Below are positions 28,556 through 37,523 of a stretch of 64,000 nt of DNA, in pieces (position 1 is the stretch's first letter; each line of letters starts with the position of its first letter). The stretch is taken from contig NZ_CP018061.1 in NCBI RefSeq assembly GCF_002813755.1, forward strand, positions 1,044,001-1,108,000. Direction: 5' to 3'. The stretch comes from Enterococcus mundtii. GTDB lineage: Bacteria; Bacillota; Bacilli; Lactobacillales; Enterococcaceae. The translations under genes and the position numbers were made by a program. The notes beneath the pieces are model-generated. The model saw nothing but the letters and a program-made list of their open reading frames with translations. It was not told the origin of the DNA and did no database searches.

Positions 28556-29499
28556 CCGAACTGATTGAATTTAAAAACGTCCAGAAAATCTTTAATGATA
28601 AATATGCAATTAGACAATTAGACCTTTCGATCAATGAGGGAGAGATCTTTGTATTGGTAGGTCCTTCGGGAAGTGGCAAGACAACTTCACTAAAAATGAT
28701 CAATGGGCTGTCTTTACCAAGTGTGGGGGAGGTACATTTCAAAGGTAAATCATTAAAGGACTATAACTTGCAAAAAATGCGTTGGCAAATGGGGTATGTC
28801 TTGCAACAGATCGCATTGTTTCCAACGATGACTGTCAAGCAGAATATCGAAGTGATCCCTGAAATGTTAGGCTGGGAAAAACAGAAACGATCCGAGACTT
28901 CGGATCAGTTACTGGCAAAAGTTGGTTTAGATCCCGATGTCTATCGTGATCGAATGCCACAAGAATTATCTGGAGGAGAACAACAGCGTGTAGGGATCAT
29001 TCGGGCTCTAGCAGCAAATCCAGAAGTAATCTTGATGGACGAACCTTTCAGTGCATTGGACCCTCTATCAAGAACTTCCTTACAGGAGCTCGTTTTGTCA
29101 CTTCATAAAGAATTAGGTACGACAATTGTTTTTGTTACCCATAACATGGAAGAAGCAATCAAATTAGGGGATCGGATCGCTGTGATGAAAGACGGGGTAT
29201 TGATCCAATGTGATACACCAGAGCGATTATTGATGCATCCTGAAAATGACTTTGTTCGTAGTTTCTTCGAGGAATCGATCCAAGACAATGACCAGACAGT
29301 TGAACAACTTATTCTTGCTGGCTTTTTTTTGAAAGAGATCACTGAACAACGAAGAGTGGTTCAGATTGATACACCATTAAAACAATTATTTGCTCAATTA
29401 GAAAAAGTCGAAAAAGTCAACATCTACAAGCAAGAAATACCTATTGGAGAGATATCTAGAGAAAATGTCTTTGCATTTTTAAGTGGGAAGCAGATTTGA
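28552..29499 (+). CDS. ABC transporter ATP-binding protein (OpuCA/EgtV type)
   Basis: ATPase partner of the preceding permease. Walker [11 protein letters not shown] near residue 36, signature [10 protein letters not shown], Walker [14 protein letters not shown], and switch [10 protein letters not shown]. Length 315 aa, with a C-terminal tail of about 70 residues instead of two full CBS domains. TTG start at 28552, supported by GAAGGAGGG; four-base overlap with the permease suggests translational coupling. Order (permease first, ATPase second) is the reverse of classic opuC. Confidence 0.92.
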   Translation: MTELIEFKNVQKIFNDKYAIRQLDLSINEGEIFVLVGPSGSGKTTSLKMINGLSLPSVGEVHFKGKSLKDYNLQKMRWQMGYVLQQIALFPTMTVKQNIEVIPEMLGWEKQKRSETSDQLLAKVGLDPDVYRDRMPQELSGGEQQRVGIIRALAANPEVILMDEPFSALDPLSRTSLQELVLSLHKELGTTIVFVTHNMEEAIKLGDRIAVMKDGVLIQCDTPERLLMHPENDFVRSFFEESIQDNDQTVEQLILAGFFLKEITEQRRVVQIDTPLKQLFAQLEKVEKVNIYKQEIPIGEISRENVFAFLSGKQI

Positions 29500-29610
29500 T
29501 TCATTTGGATGTTTTAGATATGTGATCCATGAATTATTTAGATAACTGCACTAAAGAAGGTATAAATCAATAAAAGTTATTTAAAAACGTATTAGAATAA
29601 CAAATAAAGA

Positions 29611-29658
29611 AATGATCGAATAAAGGCATAATTTTTTGGATGCTTTTACTCGATCATT
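29611..29658 (+). terminator. Hairpin after ABC transporter
   Basis: Arms 29611-29629 and 29640-29658 pair over 19 positions with two mismatches. The T tract after it is weak, so termination may be partial. The rest of 29500-29912 is AT-rich and shows only the leader hairpin listed below. Confidence 0.6.
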
Positions 29659-29840
29659 TATCATTACGGATATTATTTAGTCAAAAATTAAAAATATCTC
29701 ACGTTATCTTCATTTTTCTTGTAGACATAAGGTGATTTATATTTTAAAATTATGATTAAGTAATAGTACATATATTTTTGGGGAAATCTTATTTCAATGA
29801 TAACTTTAAATAAAAATTGAATAATCATATAAGAAAAAAA

Positions 29841-29892
29841 TGGAAAAATCACAGTCGGGGTGTTATTTTTTTGTTTATTACTGTGCTTTTTT
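29841..29892 (+). promoter_or_regulatory. Leader hairpin with U tract before first Mga-type gene
   Basis: CACAGT (29850-29855) pairs with ACTGTG (29880-29885) across a 24-base T-rich loop and runs into CTTTTTT, ending 21 bases before the start codon. This is the form of an intrinsic terminator in a leader and could attenuate the regulator gene, or end a short upstream transcript. Confidence 0.4.
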
Positions 29893-29912
29893 ATTAGATT
29901 TGGGGGAGTAAA

Positions 29913-31406
29913 ATGAAAGGAATATTAAATAAACAAAGTACCAGGCAATTGGCATTATTAGAATTGCTGTGGGAGAATGAATGGTTGACCGTATCAAAAA
30001 TTGTTCAAGTCATCGGGGGAGTGGAAAAGACGATACGAACGGATATCAAACATTTGAATGAAATAATCAAACCGCTTAAAATTGAAACATCTTTTAAACA
30101 TGGTGTTTTCTTGGATAAAACACTCGGAGTCTCAAAGACACATCTTTATTCTTTATTTTTACAAAACTGCATCGAATGTCAGATCATTGAAGAAATTTTT
30201 ATCAATCCGAATCTTACTAAAGGTGAGTTATGTGATTGCTTGTTTATTTCAGAGACACAGTTGAACCGCTTGCTGACCAAGCTAAATTCAGTTTTAGATA
30301 AATTTTCGATACAAATCAGTCACGAATTGACGATTGAAGGTTCAGAGATAAATATTCGTAAATTATTTGCTAGTTTGATGTATGAAAAATATCTGTCTGC
30401 GGAAACGCTTCTTTTAAAAGAAGAGTTTGACCTGATCGATCGATTGATCCAATGTTTTTATGAGGAAAACATAACGATCATTGAAGCGAATGACCAACAT
30501 CATTTTTTATTAAATAAAATACATTTAAAAGTACTAGCTGCGCTATATCGATGCAAGCAAGGCGCTTTTATTGAAAAAAAAGCAACTGTGTTTAGCTACA
30601 AAACGATTTTGAATGATGAAGAATTAAAACGTAAATGCAAAGAATGCTTTGAAATTAAACTGAACGAAGACGTATTATACAACTTATTTGCCAACTATTG
30701 CGAACCTTTTAAAGTGACCGGATCTTGTCAACAGTTAGGTATTTTCCAATCATCCTTACATAGTAAAATTGAACGACTGATCAAAGATTTATCCCAACGA
30801 TTTAATATTGAGTGTTCCCATAGTGATACATTGATTGCTGACATTTTATGGAGTAGTTTTCGAATCACTGGGCCGACTTTTATATTGAATAATGTGATTG
30901 AAGAATTTGTTTTGGAATTAATGGGTGAAAATCAAACGATCATGATTGAATTAAGAGAGTGTTTTGCAGAAATATATGAAGAACTTGAACTTAAAGCATT
31001 TGATAAGAAAAATATGGTGTATCAATCGATTTATAGTTTGGTTACGCAGTGGTCTGATTTTAGGATCGAGATGAAAAAGACTCATCAGATCAAAGCCGCA
31101 TTGATCTTGGATGTACCCATCGGTCATTTGCGTATGTTAAAAGAAGAAATCGAAATGCATTTTAGAAGTACATATTCCGTTGATATCTTGTCACCATTTG
31201 ATCTGTTTAGCCAAGCAAAATTAGAAAAATATGACTGTGTGTTGACAGATGTTTGTACAATCCGAGGGTCCGTCGAACAATCGAGGGTCATTGGTATTCC
31301 CCATTATTTCGATAATGAGTTCATTCACAAATTGCATACTTTTATTATAAACAGAAAAGAAAGTATCCAGTTATTTAGAAAAGAACTTGTGATGCAATCT
31401 ATTTAA
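29913..31406 (+). CDS. Mga/AtxA-family regulator, first of tandem pair
   Basis: A 497-aa transcription regulator of the Mga type. The N-terminal helix-turn-helix covers about residues 10-55 (LLWENEWLTVSKIVQVIGG, then EKTIRTDIKHLNEIIKP); a second winged helix is near ELCDCLFISETQLNRLLTKL. The central part corresponds to the PRD-like region of Mga and AtxA and the C-terminus has an EIIB-like look (KAALILDVPIGHLRMLKEEI). It is clearly homologous to the gene at 31729. GGGGGAG precedes the ATG. Mga proteins activate surface-protein genes, which lie downstream. Confidence 0.88.
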   Translation: MKGILNKQSTRQLALLELLWENEWLTVSKIVQVIGGVEKTIRTDIKHLNEIIKPLKIETSFKHGVFLDKTLGVSKTHLYSLFLQNCIECQIIEEIFINPNLTKGELCDCLFISETQLNRLLTKLNSVLDKFSIQISHELTIEGSEINIRKLFASLMYEKYLSAETLLLKEEFDLIDRLIQCFYEENITIIEANDQHHFLLNKIHLKVLAALYRCKQGAFIEKKATVFSYKTILNDEELKRKCKECFEIKLNEDVLYNLFANYCEPFKVTGSCQQLGIFQSSLHSKIERLIKDLSQRFNIECSHSDTLIADILWSSFRITGPTFILNNVIEEFVLELMGENQTIMIELRECFAEIYEELELKAFDKKNMVYQSIYSLVTQWSDFRIEMKKTHQIKAALILDVPIGHLRMLKEEIEMHFRSTYSVDILSPFDLFSQAKLEKYDCVLTDVCTIRGSVEQSRVIGIPHYFDNEFIHKLHTFIINRKESIQLFRKELVMQSI

Positions 31407-31420
31407 TAATCCAATTTATT

Positions 31421-31452
31421 AGATATGCCTAAACTGGCATATCTTTTCTTGT
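31421..31452 (+). terminator. Terminator between the two Mga-type genes
   Basis: AGATATGCC (31421-31429) pairs perfectly with GGCATATCT (31436-31444) around a six-base loop, then TTTTCTTGTTCTT. The two regulators are therefore separate transcripts. The rest of 31407-31728 is AT-rich leader with no other feature I can support. Confidence 0.85.
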
Positions 31453-31728
31453 TCTTAATTAATAAAAATCCAATAAACCATTGGTAAATACTCACTTTGA
31501 AAATAGTTGTAAATAGAGCAATCACTGAATAAATGAGAATACCTTATCTTTATTCAACTATACCAATTTTTTTAATGATGGAATTATTGATATTTTCAAT
31601 ACATTTCCCTATAAGTTCTATCGTTATTTTACCAAGCAGTCGGTAGATTGAGATTATTTTTAGATAAATCACTATGTTAAAAATAATGTAGACGTTCAAT
31701 ATTTTTTGTTTGGAGAGGTGGAAACGAA

Positions 31729-33201
31729 ATGAGAGAAATCTTAGATGGACGTTTGAAACGTCAGTTGAAGATTTTGGAAATATTATGGGATACTCAGTGG
31801 ATGACGACAGCTGAATTAGCCGAAATGATCGAAAGCTCAGAAAAAACAACTCGAAATGATCTTTCGCAAATCAATGAGATGATTGCACCACTGACAATTG
31901 AAACCTCCTTTAGATCAGGAGTATTGCTAAAGAAAAATCTGAAAACACCGAAAGCATTCATCTATTCAAAAATTTCAAGTAAGAGTTTGGAATACACCTT
32001 ACTTGAAACACTATTTTTTAGAAAAGTAAGTTCAAAAGATGATCTAAGTGATAGTTTATATATATCTGAAACACAAGTATCACGTATTATTAATCGAATT
32101 AATCAAGTCATCAGTAAGTATGATTTTAAAATCAATAATCATCTCGATATTGTAGGTAATGAAGGGAATATTAGAGATTTTTTTTCTGCTTTCTTTGCAG
32201 AAAAATATAATTTACCTGAGAATCTAATGAAAATCGATGATATCTCTCTGATCACGGATATCATCGAAGTATTTGTAAAAGAGAATACGATCTGGGCATT
32301 AGTCAATAATGACAGCCACTTGTTTTTAGGAAATATGAAATTTCATTTATTTATATGTTTTATTCGTTTAAAGCAAGATTATAAGTTGATATCGGGGAAT
32401 GTACCGTTTATTTTTCAACATTTCGCAAATGAAACAGAACTTTTAGGACGTATCGATGAAAATTTTGCTGTCCATCTAAGAGAAGAAAACCTCCAACAAC
32501 TTTTCTATGAGTTTTATCAACCGATTCATCCAACTTTACGATTACAATATTTAAATGTCCAAGTTGATGCAGTAAATCAAAAAAATAAACTTAATCAAGT
32601 AATAGAATACTTAGAAAATAAGTTTGGTATAGTTTGTGAAAATCGTGATCAATTGATTCATGATATTTATTGGACAACCATGAATATGGTAAGACCCACC
32701 TATATTTTACATAATAAGAAACGAGAATTCTTTCAAAACGTAAAAAGAGACAGTCCCACACTAGTTAAAGATCTAGAAGAACGTTTTTTTGAGATTTATC
32801 AGACATTAGGATCTGCATTTCATAGCTATCTAGATGAAATGATCCATCAATCCGTCTTCAAGTTGTTGACTTCCTGGTCAGAGCTATGGGTACAAGTACG
32901 GAAGCAAAAGATAAAACTCCATGTCGCACTATTATTAGATAGTTCTTATGATCATATGCGTATGCTCAAAGAGGAAATCAAATTTTATTTTCGACATAAT
33001 ATCAGTATAGAGATTCTCAACCCTGCGACAAAAATACAAAATGATTATTTAAAAAAGTTTGATTGTCTTCTGACAGATATATATTCCAATGACTACTTTG
33101 AAGTGCCTACTCTTGGGATTTCTAACTATTTAGATGAAGCGATCATTGATAAATTGGTCGAGTACTATCACATCAAAGTGGATGAACTTGCTGAGATTTG
33201 A
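31729..33201 (+). CDS. Mga/AtxA-family regulator, second of tandem pair
   Basis: A 490-aa paralogue of the preceding gene with the same layout: RLKRQLKILEILWDTQWMTT at the N-terminus, helix-turn-helix ELAEMIESSEKTTRNDLSQI, second winged helix SDSLYISETQVSRIINRI, and C-terminal VALLLDSSYDHMRMLKEEI. The two proteins share the block HMRMLKEEI / HLRMLKEEI and CLLTDIYS / CVLTDVCT, so they arose by duplication but have diverged strongly. GGAGAGGTGG precedes the ATG. It is directly upstream of the surface-protein genes. Confidence 0.88.
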   Translation: MREILDGRLKRQLKILEILWDTQWMTTAELAEMIESSEKTTRNDLSQINEMIAPLTIETSFRSGVLLKKNLKTPKAFIYSKISSKSLEYTLLETLFFRKVSSKDDLSDSLYISETQVSRIINRINQVISKYDFKINNHLDIVGNEGNIRDFFSAFFAEKYNLPENLMKIDDISLITDIIEVFVKENTIWALVNNDSHLFLGNMKFHLFICFIRLKQDYKLISGNVPFIFQHFANETELLGRIDENFAVHLREENLQQLFYEFYQPIHPTLRLQYLNVQVDAVNQKNKLNQVIEYLENKFGIVCENRDQLIHDIYWTTMNMVRPTYILHNKKREFFQNVKRDSPTLVKDLEERFFEIYQTLGSAFHSYLDEMIHQSVFKLLTSWSELWVQVRKQKIKLHVALLLDSSYDHMRMLKEEIKFYFRHNISIEILNPATKIQNDYLKKFDCLLTDIYSNDYFEVPTLGISNYLDEAIIDKLVEYYHIKVDELAEI

Positions 33202-33552
33202 TCTACTATACAAAAATCAGTTGGCAATTGTTTCAGGATAGTTATTCGATTCCGCGATATCTTACTCAATTATTTCTTTTGGTGGGAATTATTAAGAAAA
33301 GTTCAGACTGGTTGGTTAAAATAATATGTTATTTATTTTTTCTTGGTTTCATATGGACTCTATAATGCTATCTTATCACTGTTATATATGGGGTATTAGT
33401 CAATAAGTGTAAGTCTTGTTTGTATTTGTTACTAAAATAAATAACTATATATTCTTATTTTATTTACCAAACTGGCGGTAAAACTTGGTTTTAAAAGTGT
33501 TGGTTTTTTAAGGATAATTGTTTTGTGGGAATCGTGTCGTTTATATTAGGAG
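33202..33552 (+). promoter_or_regulatory. Regulatory gap before surface-protein operon
   Basis: This 351-base non-coding stretch is AT-rich. A short dyad TTTACC...GGTAAA lies at about 33463-33482. No clear -35/-10 pair or terminator stands out. By position it should hold the promoter and Mga-type binding sites of the surface operon. Confidence 0.35.
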
Positions 33553-33915
33553 GTGAAGGGTAAGATAAAAAAGACGATGTATTACATGATAGGTGTGTTG
33601 CTGTTATGCGTTATGAGCCCAACTGTCTATCATGCTCAACAATCAGAAATACAAACAGTTCATGTCGAAGCAACGATCGGTGATTTAGGTAATAGTTCCG
33701 AAAATCAAGACGACACAGGGCAGAGTACCCAAAATGAAGAACAGCAAGCTACAGGTCCAACATCAAACAAAAGTGAAGGTTCTTCCTCTAATTTCCCACA
33801 AACTGGGGAACGTTTGACCAATGGAATTGCTTTGATCGGTTTATTGCTTACTCTTTTTTCGATAGGATTGTTTTATACGTTCAATCAAAAAGAAGAACGA
33901 CTACAAAAAATTTAG
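33553..33915 (+). CDS. Small LPXTG-type surface protein
   Basis: A sortase-anchored protein of about 112-120 aa: signal peptide (MYYMIGVLLLCVMSPTVYHA), a Ser/Gln/Asn-rich spacer, sorting motif FPQTGE, a hydrophobic helix and a basic tail. The start is uncertain. GTG 33553 overlaps the AGGAGG at 33548-33553, while ATG 33577 is 23 bases beyond it and would lose the basic residues of the signal peptide. The codon at best spacing is ATA (33565). Small LPXTG proteins like this occur in enterococcal WxL-type surface loci. Confidence 0.75.
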   Translation: MKGKIKKTMYYMIGVLLLCVMSPTVYHAQQSEIQTVHVEATIGDLGNSSENQDDTGQSTQNEEQQATGPTSNKSEGSSSNFPQTGERLTNGIALIGLLLTLFSIGLFYTFNQKEERLQKI

Positions 33916-33956
33916 TGAAATAATATAGGTTATTTCAGCAAGGAGAGAAATTCAAT

Positions 33957-34559
33957 ATGAAGAAGCTAAGTAATTTAGCGATTGTATCTACAATTTTATT
34001 AAGTGGTTTGGGACTTGGATCAATGAACGCTGCTGCCAATGATTTGGGATGGATTCCTGGACAACCAGATAATACACCGGGGCAAACGATTAAAGGTGAT
34101 GACAAAGCCGATGTTCAAGTTTCAGGGTGGATCGGAGAATGGGATCCAGTTGATCCAGAAGATAAACGCTATATCGATATCACGATCCCTACGACTGTAA
34201 GATATGCAAATGCGATGGCAGAAGATGGAACGCCTCAACCAGAGATCGTTTCACCATTATATGCAATGACAAATAATTCAACTTCACATAGAGTGATGAT
34301 CGAAGTAGAAAGTTTTGCGGAGACAAGCTCAACTGGGATCACTCAAGATTTGTTCTTTACACCATTAAATGAAGCAGCGGTTCGTTTGCAAAGTGCTTCT
34401 GGACAGTTCTTGGATACTCGTACTTATTTGACAACTATTGGGACAGGCCAAACAAAATCCTTGAAATTTGAAGGAGCAATCACTAGTCCATTCCAACAAG
34501 ATGTTATTGTGACACCTGCATACACGATGTCATTCCATTTTTCTGCATTGGCTAACTAA
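33957..34559 (+). CDS. Secreted beta-rich surface protein, unknown
   Basis: A 200-aa exported protein with a signal peptide (LAIVSTILLSGLGLGSMNAAA) and a mature part that looks all-beta: VQVSGWIGEWDP, YIDITIPTTVRYA, EIVSPLYAMTNNSTSHRVMIEVESF, and TMSFHFSAL at the end. There is no LPXTG and no canonical C-terminal WxL motif. It may be a WxL-like or subunit-type surface protein that depends on its neighbours for retention. GGAGAG precedes the ATG; 41 bases after the LPXTG gene, same operon. Confidence 0.7.
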   Translation: MKKLSNLAIVSTILLSGLGLGSMNAAANDLGWIPGQPDNTPGQTIKGDDKADVQVSGWIGEWDPVDPEDKRYIDITIPTTVRYANAMAEDGTPQPEIVSPLYAMTNNSTSHRVMIEVESFAETSSTGITQDLFFTPLNEAAVRLQSASGQFLDTRTYLTTIGTGQTKSLKFEGAITSPFQQDVIVTPAYTMSFHFSALAN

Positions 34560-34602
34560 TCTTAGCAAAGTTGATAAGTATTCCATTACCTAATTTAGTA
34601 GA

Positions 34603-34626
34603 AAGAGTCTGAATGACAGACTTTTC
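34603..34626 (+). terminator. Intercistronic hairpin
   Basis: AGTCTG pairs with CAGACT around a five-base loop and TTTT follows. It is weak and probably only attenuates expression of the following gene. Confidence 0.45.
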
Positions 34627-34657
34627 ACTTATAATTTGAGAAAGGAGGTTGAGAAAA

Positions 34658-35182
34658 ATGGCACATAGTAATAATATTGAAAAAAAGAATCATAGTAAAA
34701 AGAAGAGAACTTATATCTTGTTTTCTTTGCTACTCGTATGTCTTGTAGCAGGGATTGGCGGATACTTTTATTTTAATCAATCTCCTCCTCAAGTAGTGGC
34801 AGGGTTGCCTGATTTAGATGATAATCTGTCAAGATTGAGTAATGAAGATATTTTAAAAGCAATGCAAGATCAAGTGGATAAAGACAAAATGCGTATTCTT
34901 TTGAAACATGATATAGAGGTTGATAAAGAAGGAAAAGCGAGTGTCGATGTACGTAATAATGGTCAGAATGCATTCAATATCCAAGTAGAATACTATCTAG
35001 CATCCAATAATAAACAATTGTATAAATCAGGATTGATTCCTCCAAACAACCGAATAGACTCTATCCCTTTTGAGAATCTACCTGATGCTGGCAGTCATGA
35101 TGTTAGAATTTTATACAATATTTATAACGAAGAAAAATTGGTCAATACAACAACGATCGATGGTACAATCAATATTAGTTGA
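34658..35182 (+). CDS. Membrane-anchored extracytoplasmic protein, unknown
   Basis: A 174-aa protein with a basic N-terminus (KKNHSKKKR), one membrane helix (TYILFSLLLVCLVAGIGGYF) and an external domain of about 130 residues with alternating beta pattern (ASVDVRNNGQNAFNIQVEYYL, then SHDVRILYNIYN). It may be a CARDB/Ig-like fold, but this is only a guess. ATG 34658 has AAAGGAGG; the ORF could extend to TTG 34649, which overlaps that site. Third gene of the surface operon. Confidence 0.7.
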   Translation: MAHSNNIEKKNHSKKKRTYILFSLLLVCLVAGIGGYFYFNQSPPQVVAGLPDLDDNLSRLSNEDILKAMQDQVDKDKMRILLKHDIEVDKEGKASVDVRNNGQNAFNIQVEYYLASNNKQLYKSGLIPPNNRIDSIPFENLPDAGSHDVRILYNIYNEEKLVNTTTIDGTINIS

Positions 35183-35206
35183 TCGCTGATTGAAGTTAAC
35201 ATAAAT

Positions 35207-35260
35207 AAAAAATGGAAGGCTCAGAAAATAGATAATCTATTTTCGAGCCTTCCATTTTTT
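35207..35260. terminator. Strong bidirectional terminator
   Basis: Stem of about 23 bp (35207-35231 against 35236-35260, one mismatch) with A and T tracts. It separates the surface operon from the convergent Apf-like gene. Confidence 0.95.
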
Positions 35261-35295
35261 ATTTATTTAGCTTTTAACTCAATGTTAAATCGTTC

Positions 35296-35910
35296 TTAGT
35301 ACCAACCGTTAGCTAACCAGAAAGCTTGTGCCGCTTCCCAAGAGCCATAACGAGAGGCAACATATTGTTCTGCTACTCTTTCTTGATTGGCAGCAGAGTA
35401 GTCACCGTTCAAGTAAGAAGAGTCTAATTGGTAACGGCCGATATAGCGTCCGTTTGTTGCTGTGTAAGAACCGCTAGATTCTTTTTGTGCGATCCATTCT
35501 TTGGCATCGTTCGTACCAGTTGAAACAGCTACTTCAGTAGCAGGTGCTTGTTCCACAACTGGCGCTTCTTCTACTACAGGAGCTTGTTCCACTACAGGTG
35601 TTTCCACAACTGGAGCTGTTTCTTGAACAGGTTCTACAGGCGCTTGAGTAGCGACAGGAGCAGCTGCTTGTTCACCAGTAGGAATAGTTAATTCTTGACC
35701 TGAAAAGATCAGGTGAATGTTTGAGATTGAGTTCGCTTCGGCAATTGTTTGGATCAAGGAGTTGTCACCAACGTATTTTTGAGAAATCGTTGATAAAGTA
35801 TCACCTGATTGAACAGTGTAGGCTTCGTCTGCGTGTGCAGAAGTACCCATAAATAATGCAGCGCCGGCGGCCAAAGTTGTTCCAAAAAGAATAGTTTTAA
35901 GTGATTTCAT
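35296..35910 (-). CDS. LysM protein with Apf/transglycosylase-like C-terminus
   Basis: Secreted wall protein of 204 aa: signal peptide (LFGTTLAAGAALFMGTSAHA), one LysM domain (YTVQSGDTLSTISQKYVGD to ELTIP, residues about 31-77), a Pro-Val-Glu-rich spacer with tandem PVVEQAP/PVVEEAP units, and a C-terminal domain (WIAQKESSGSYTATNGRYIG ... SWEAAQAFWLANGWY) like aggregation-promoting factor and related transglycosylase-like proteins. GGAGAT precedes the ATG on the minus strand. The 400 bases upstream hold its promoter region but I cannot pick a clear operator. Confidence 0.9.
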   Translation of the reverse strand: MKSLKTILFGTTLAAGAALFMGTSAHADEAYTVQSGDTLSTISQKYVGDNSLIQTIAEANSISNIHLIFSGQELTIPTGEQAAAPVATQAPVEPVQETAPVVETPVVEQAPVVEEAPVVEQAPATEVAVSTGTNDAKEWIAQKESSGSYTATNGRYIGRYQLDSSYLNGDYSAANQERVAEQYVASRYGSWEAAQAFWLANGWY

Positions 35911-36257
35911 GAAAGATCTCCTTCGTATTTTAAAAAGTTATTTTGATTAGCTGTTTTCGCTAACGAGTAATACTTTACCATGATGAGACATTTCATAGGT
36001 GATAAAAACGTAACAGTTTATGACAAAGCTACCTTTTTTGTAATATTTAACGAAACATATGTAACCGAAAAACGCTTTCTTTCCTTTAATTAAAAGAATG
36101 TATGTTCTCGTTTTTTGATAAGAAAAATTAGTTAAGAAAATATTAAGCGGGCAATAAATATGTTTTTTCTATTGTAGAAGATAAAATGGCTGGATATCAA
36201 TCAATCATAATAGCTATTCTTAAGTCTATAGACGACAATACGAAGAAGTTAATCAAT

Positions 36258-36290
36258 AAAAAAACATGGAGCAAATGTTTGCCCCATGTT
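36258..36290 (-). terminator. Terminator after DUF378 gene
   Basis: AACATGG-a-GC pairs with GC-c-CCATGTT around an eight-base loop; on the minus strand a run of T follows. Confidence 0.85.
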
Positions 36291-36310
36291 CTAAAAAAAT
36301 CAAATCCCAA

Positions 36311-36523
36311 TTATTGATGTTCTACACGATTGGAGATCATTGGAAAGAATTTCAAACAATAAATAGCACAAATCCCAACAATAATATATATAGCTTTAGC
36401 TAAAATAGTCGTAGAGCCGCCTGCAATCGTCGCAACTAAATCAAATTCTAATAAACCGACTAATAACCAGTTCAATCCTCCAACAATCAACAATGTTAAA
36501 GCAATCATATCTAAAGTTTTCAT
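36311..36523 (-). CDS. DUF378 small membrane protein
   Basis: A 70-aa protein with two membrane helices (MIALTLLIVGGLNWLLVGLL and AKAIYIIVGICAIYCLKFF), the typical DUF378 pattern with GGLNWLLVG. Role unknown. ATG 36523 (MKTLDMIA) has AAAGGGG before it; the longer upstream in-frame start is rejected. Confidence 0.88.
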   Translation of the reverse strand: MKTLDMIALTLLIVGGLNWLLVGLLEFDLVATIAGGSTTILAKAIYIIVGICAIYCLKFFPMISNRVEHQ

Positions 36524-36733
36524 TGAAATTACCCCTTTCCTATATGACATACTATTATTATAAAACAATTAAAGAATTTGTACTAAAATATTGCCTGTAA
36601 TTTAATTTATAGTCCTTTCATTTCAACGTTTTATAGAATTTGAAAATTAAAAATAGATATGTCTTGACAATAGATAAGTAAAAGATTAGATTTAGCTGGT
36701 TATAAAATAATAATATTTATTAAGGAGAAGAAC

Positions 36734-37426
36734 ATGAAAAAAAAATGGATGATTACTGGATTGATTGCATTGTTGCTAGGGGGGATTGGTTATACAGGCA
36801 CACGGTTTGCAGGAGAAGTTTTATTCTGGGGTGGGGAATCTGATATCACTAAGATCAACGAAAATTTAGAAAAACTTGATCAACAGTTAACAAACCATAA
36901 CCAAAAAATCACTGACTTGAATAGTCAATTAGCAATAAAAAATCAAGATCTTCAAAACATACAAACAAAAGCGCAAGAATACCAAACAAAGATCACTGAC
37001 TTGGAAACGCAAAAAAGCCAATTGGTTGCTGAACATGCAAATTTACAAAACCAATTAACCAGTAAAGAAAACCAACTAAATGACAAACAAATCGAGATTA
37101 ACAATAAGATCAATGAAATCACTCAAAAAATAAACGAAATCAACACCCTAAATAGTCAATGGAATACTAGACTCCAAGAGATTCAGGGCAAATATACAGA
37201 GATGCAAAGTACTGTCAATCAGTTAAACGAGCAAATCAACCAATTAAATCGAGAAAAAACAAATTTACAAACTGATTTAGCAACCACGAAGAAACAATTA
37301 GAAACTATTTCAGCAGAAAATAGTAATTTGAGAAGTTATATCGCACAATTAGAAAAAGCGAGAAACGATGCAAAGCAAACGGCGGAAAAATCTCAACAAA
37401 TCGTTGATCGCCAAGTGAATAAGTAG
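36734..37426 (+). CDS. Membrane-anchored coiled-coil protein, unknown
   Basis: A 230-aa protein with an N-terminal membrane helix or signal (WMITGLIALLLGGIGYTGT) and then about 180 residues of continuous heptad-like coiled coil rich in Gln, Asn, Lys and Leu (INENLEKLDQQLTNHNQKI; ENQLNDKQIEINNKINEI; LNEQINQLNREKTNLQTDL). No catalytic domain follows. It could be a structural tether or a surface coiled coil; no function can be assigned. AAGGAG precedes the ATG. It stands alone on its strand. Confidence 0.75.
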   Translation: MKKKWMITGLIALLLGGIGYTGTRFAGEVLFWGGESDITKINENLEKLDQQLTNHNQKITDLNSQLAIKNQDLQNIQTKAQEYQTKITDLETQKSQLVAEHANLQNQLTSKENQLNDKQIEINNKINEITQKINEINTLNSQWNTRLQEIQGKYTEMQSTVNQLNEQINQLNREKTNLQTDLATTKKQLETISAENSNLRSYIAQLEKARNDAKQTAEKSQQIVDRQVNK

Positions 37427-37472
37427 ACGTTAAAGATACTTTTTTTAGAGTTGTTTTTTCAAGGAAAATCAC

Positions 37473-37501
37473 TTGAAAAACGGAACGTTTGTTCGTATAA
37501 T
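37473..37501 (+). promoter_or_regulatory. Promoter with LexA-type box in spacer
   Basis: TTGAAA (37473-37478) and TATAAT (37496-37501) are 17 bp apart. GGAACGTTTGTTCG (37482-37495) fills the spacer up to the -10. The placement is the same as at 26605-26618, so both promoters likely answer to LexA. Confidence 0.78.
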
Positions 37502-37523
37502 GGTGATGAGGGGAGAGATGACA

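Noticed and set aside
35560..35640. Short tandem repeats that could suggest a CRISPR or satellite
   Set aside because: They are in-frame PVVEQAP-type codon repeats inside the spacer of the LysM protein. There is no direct-repeat/spacer array anywhere in the window.
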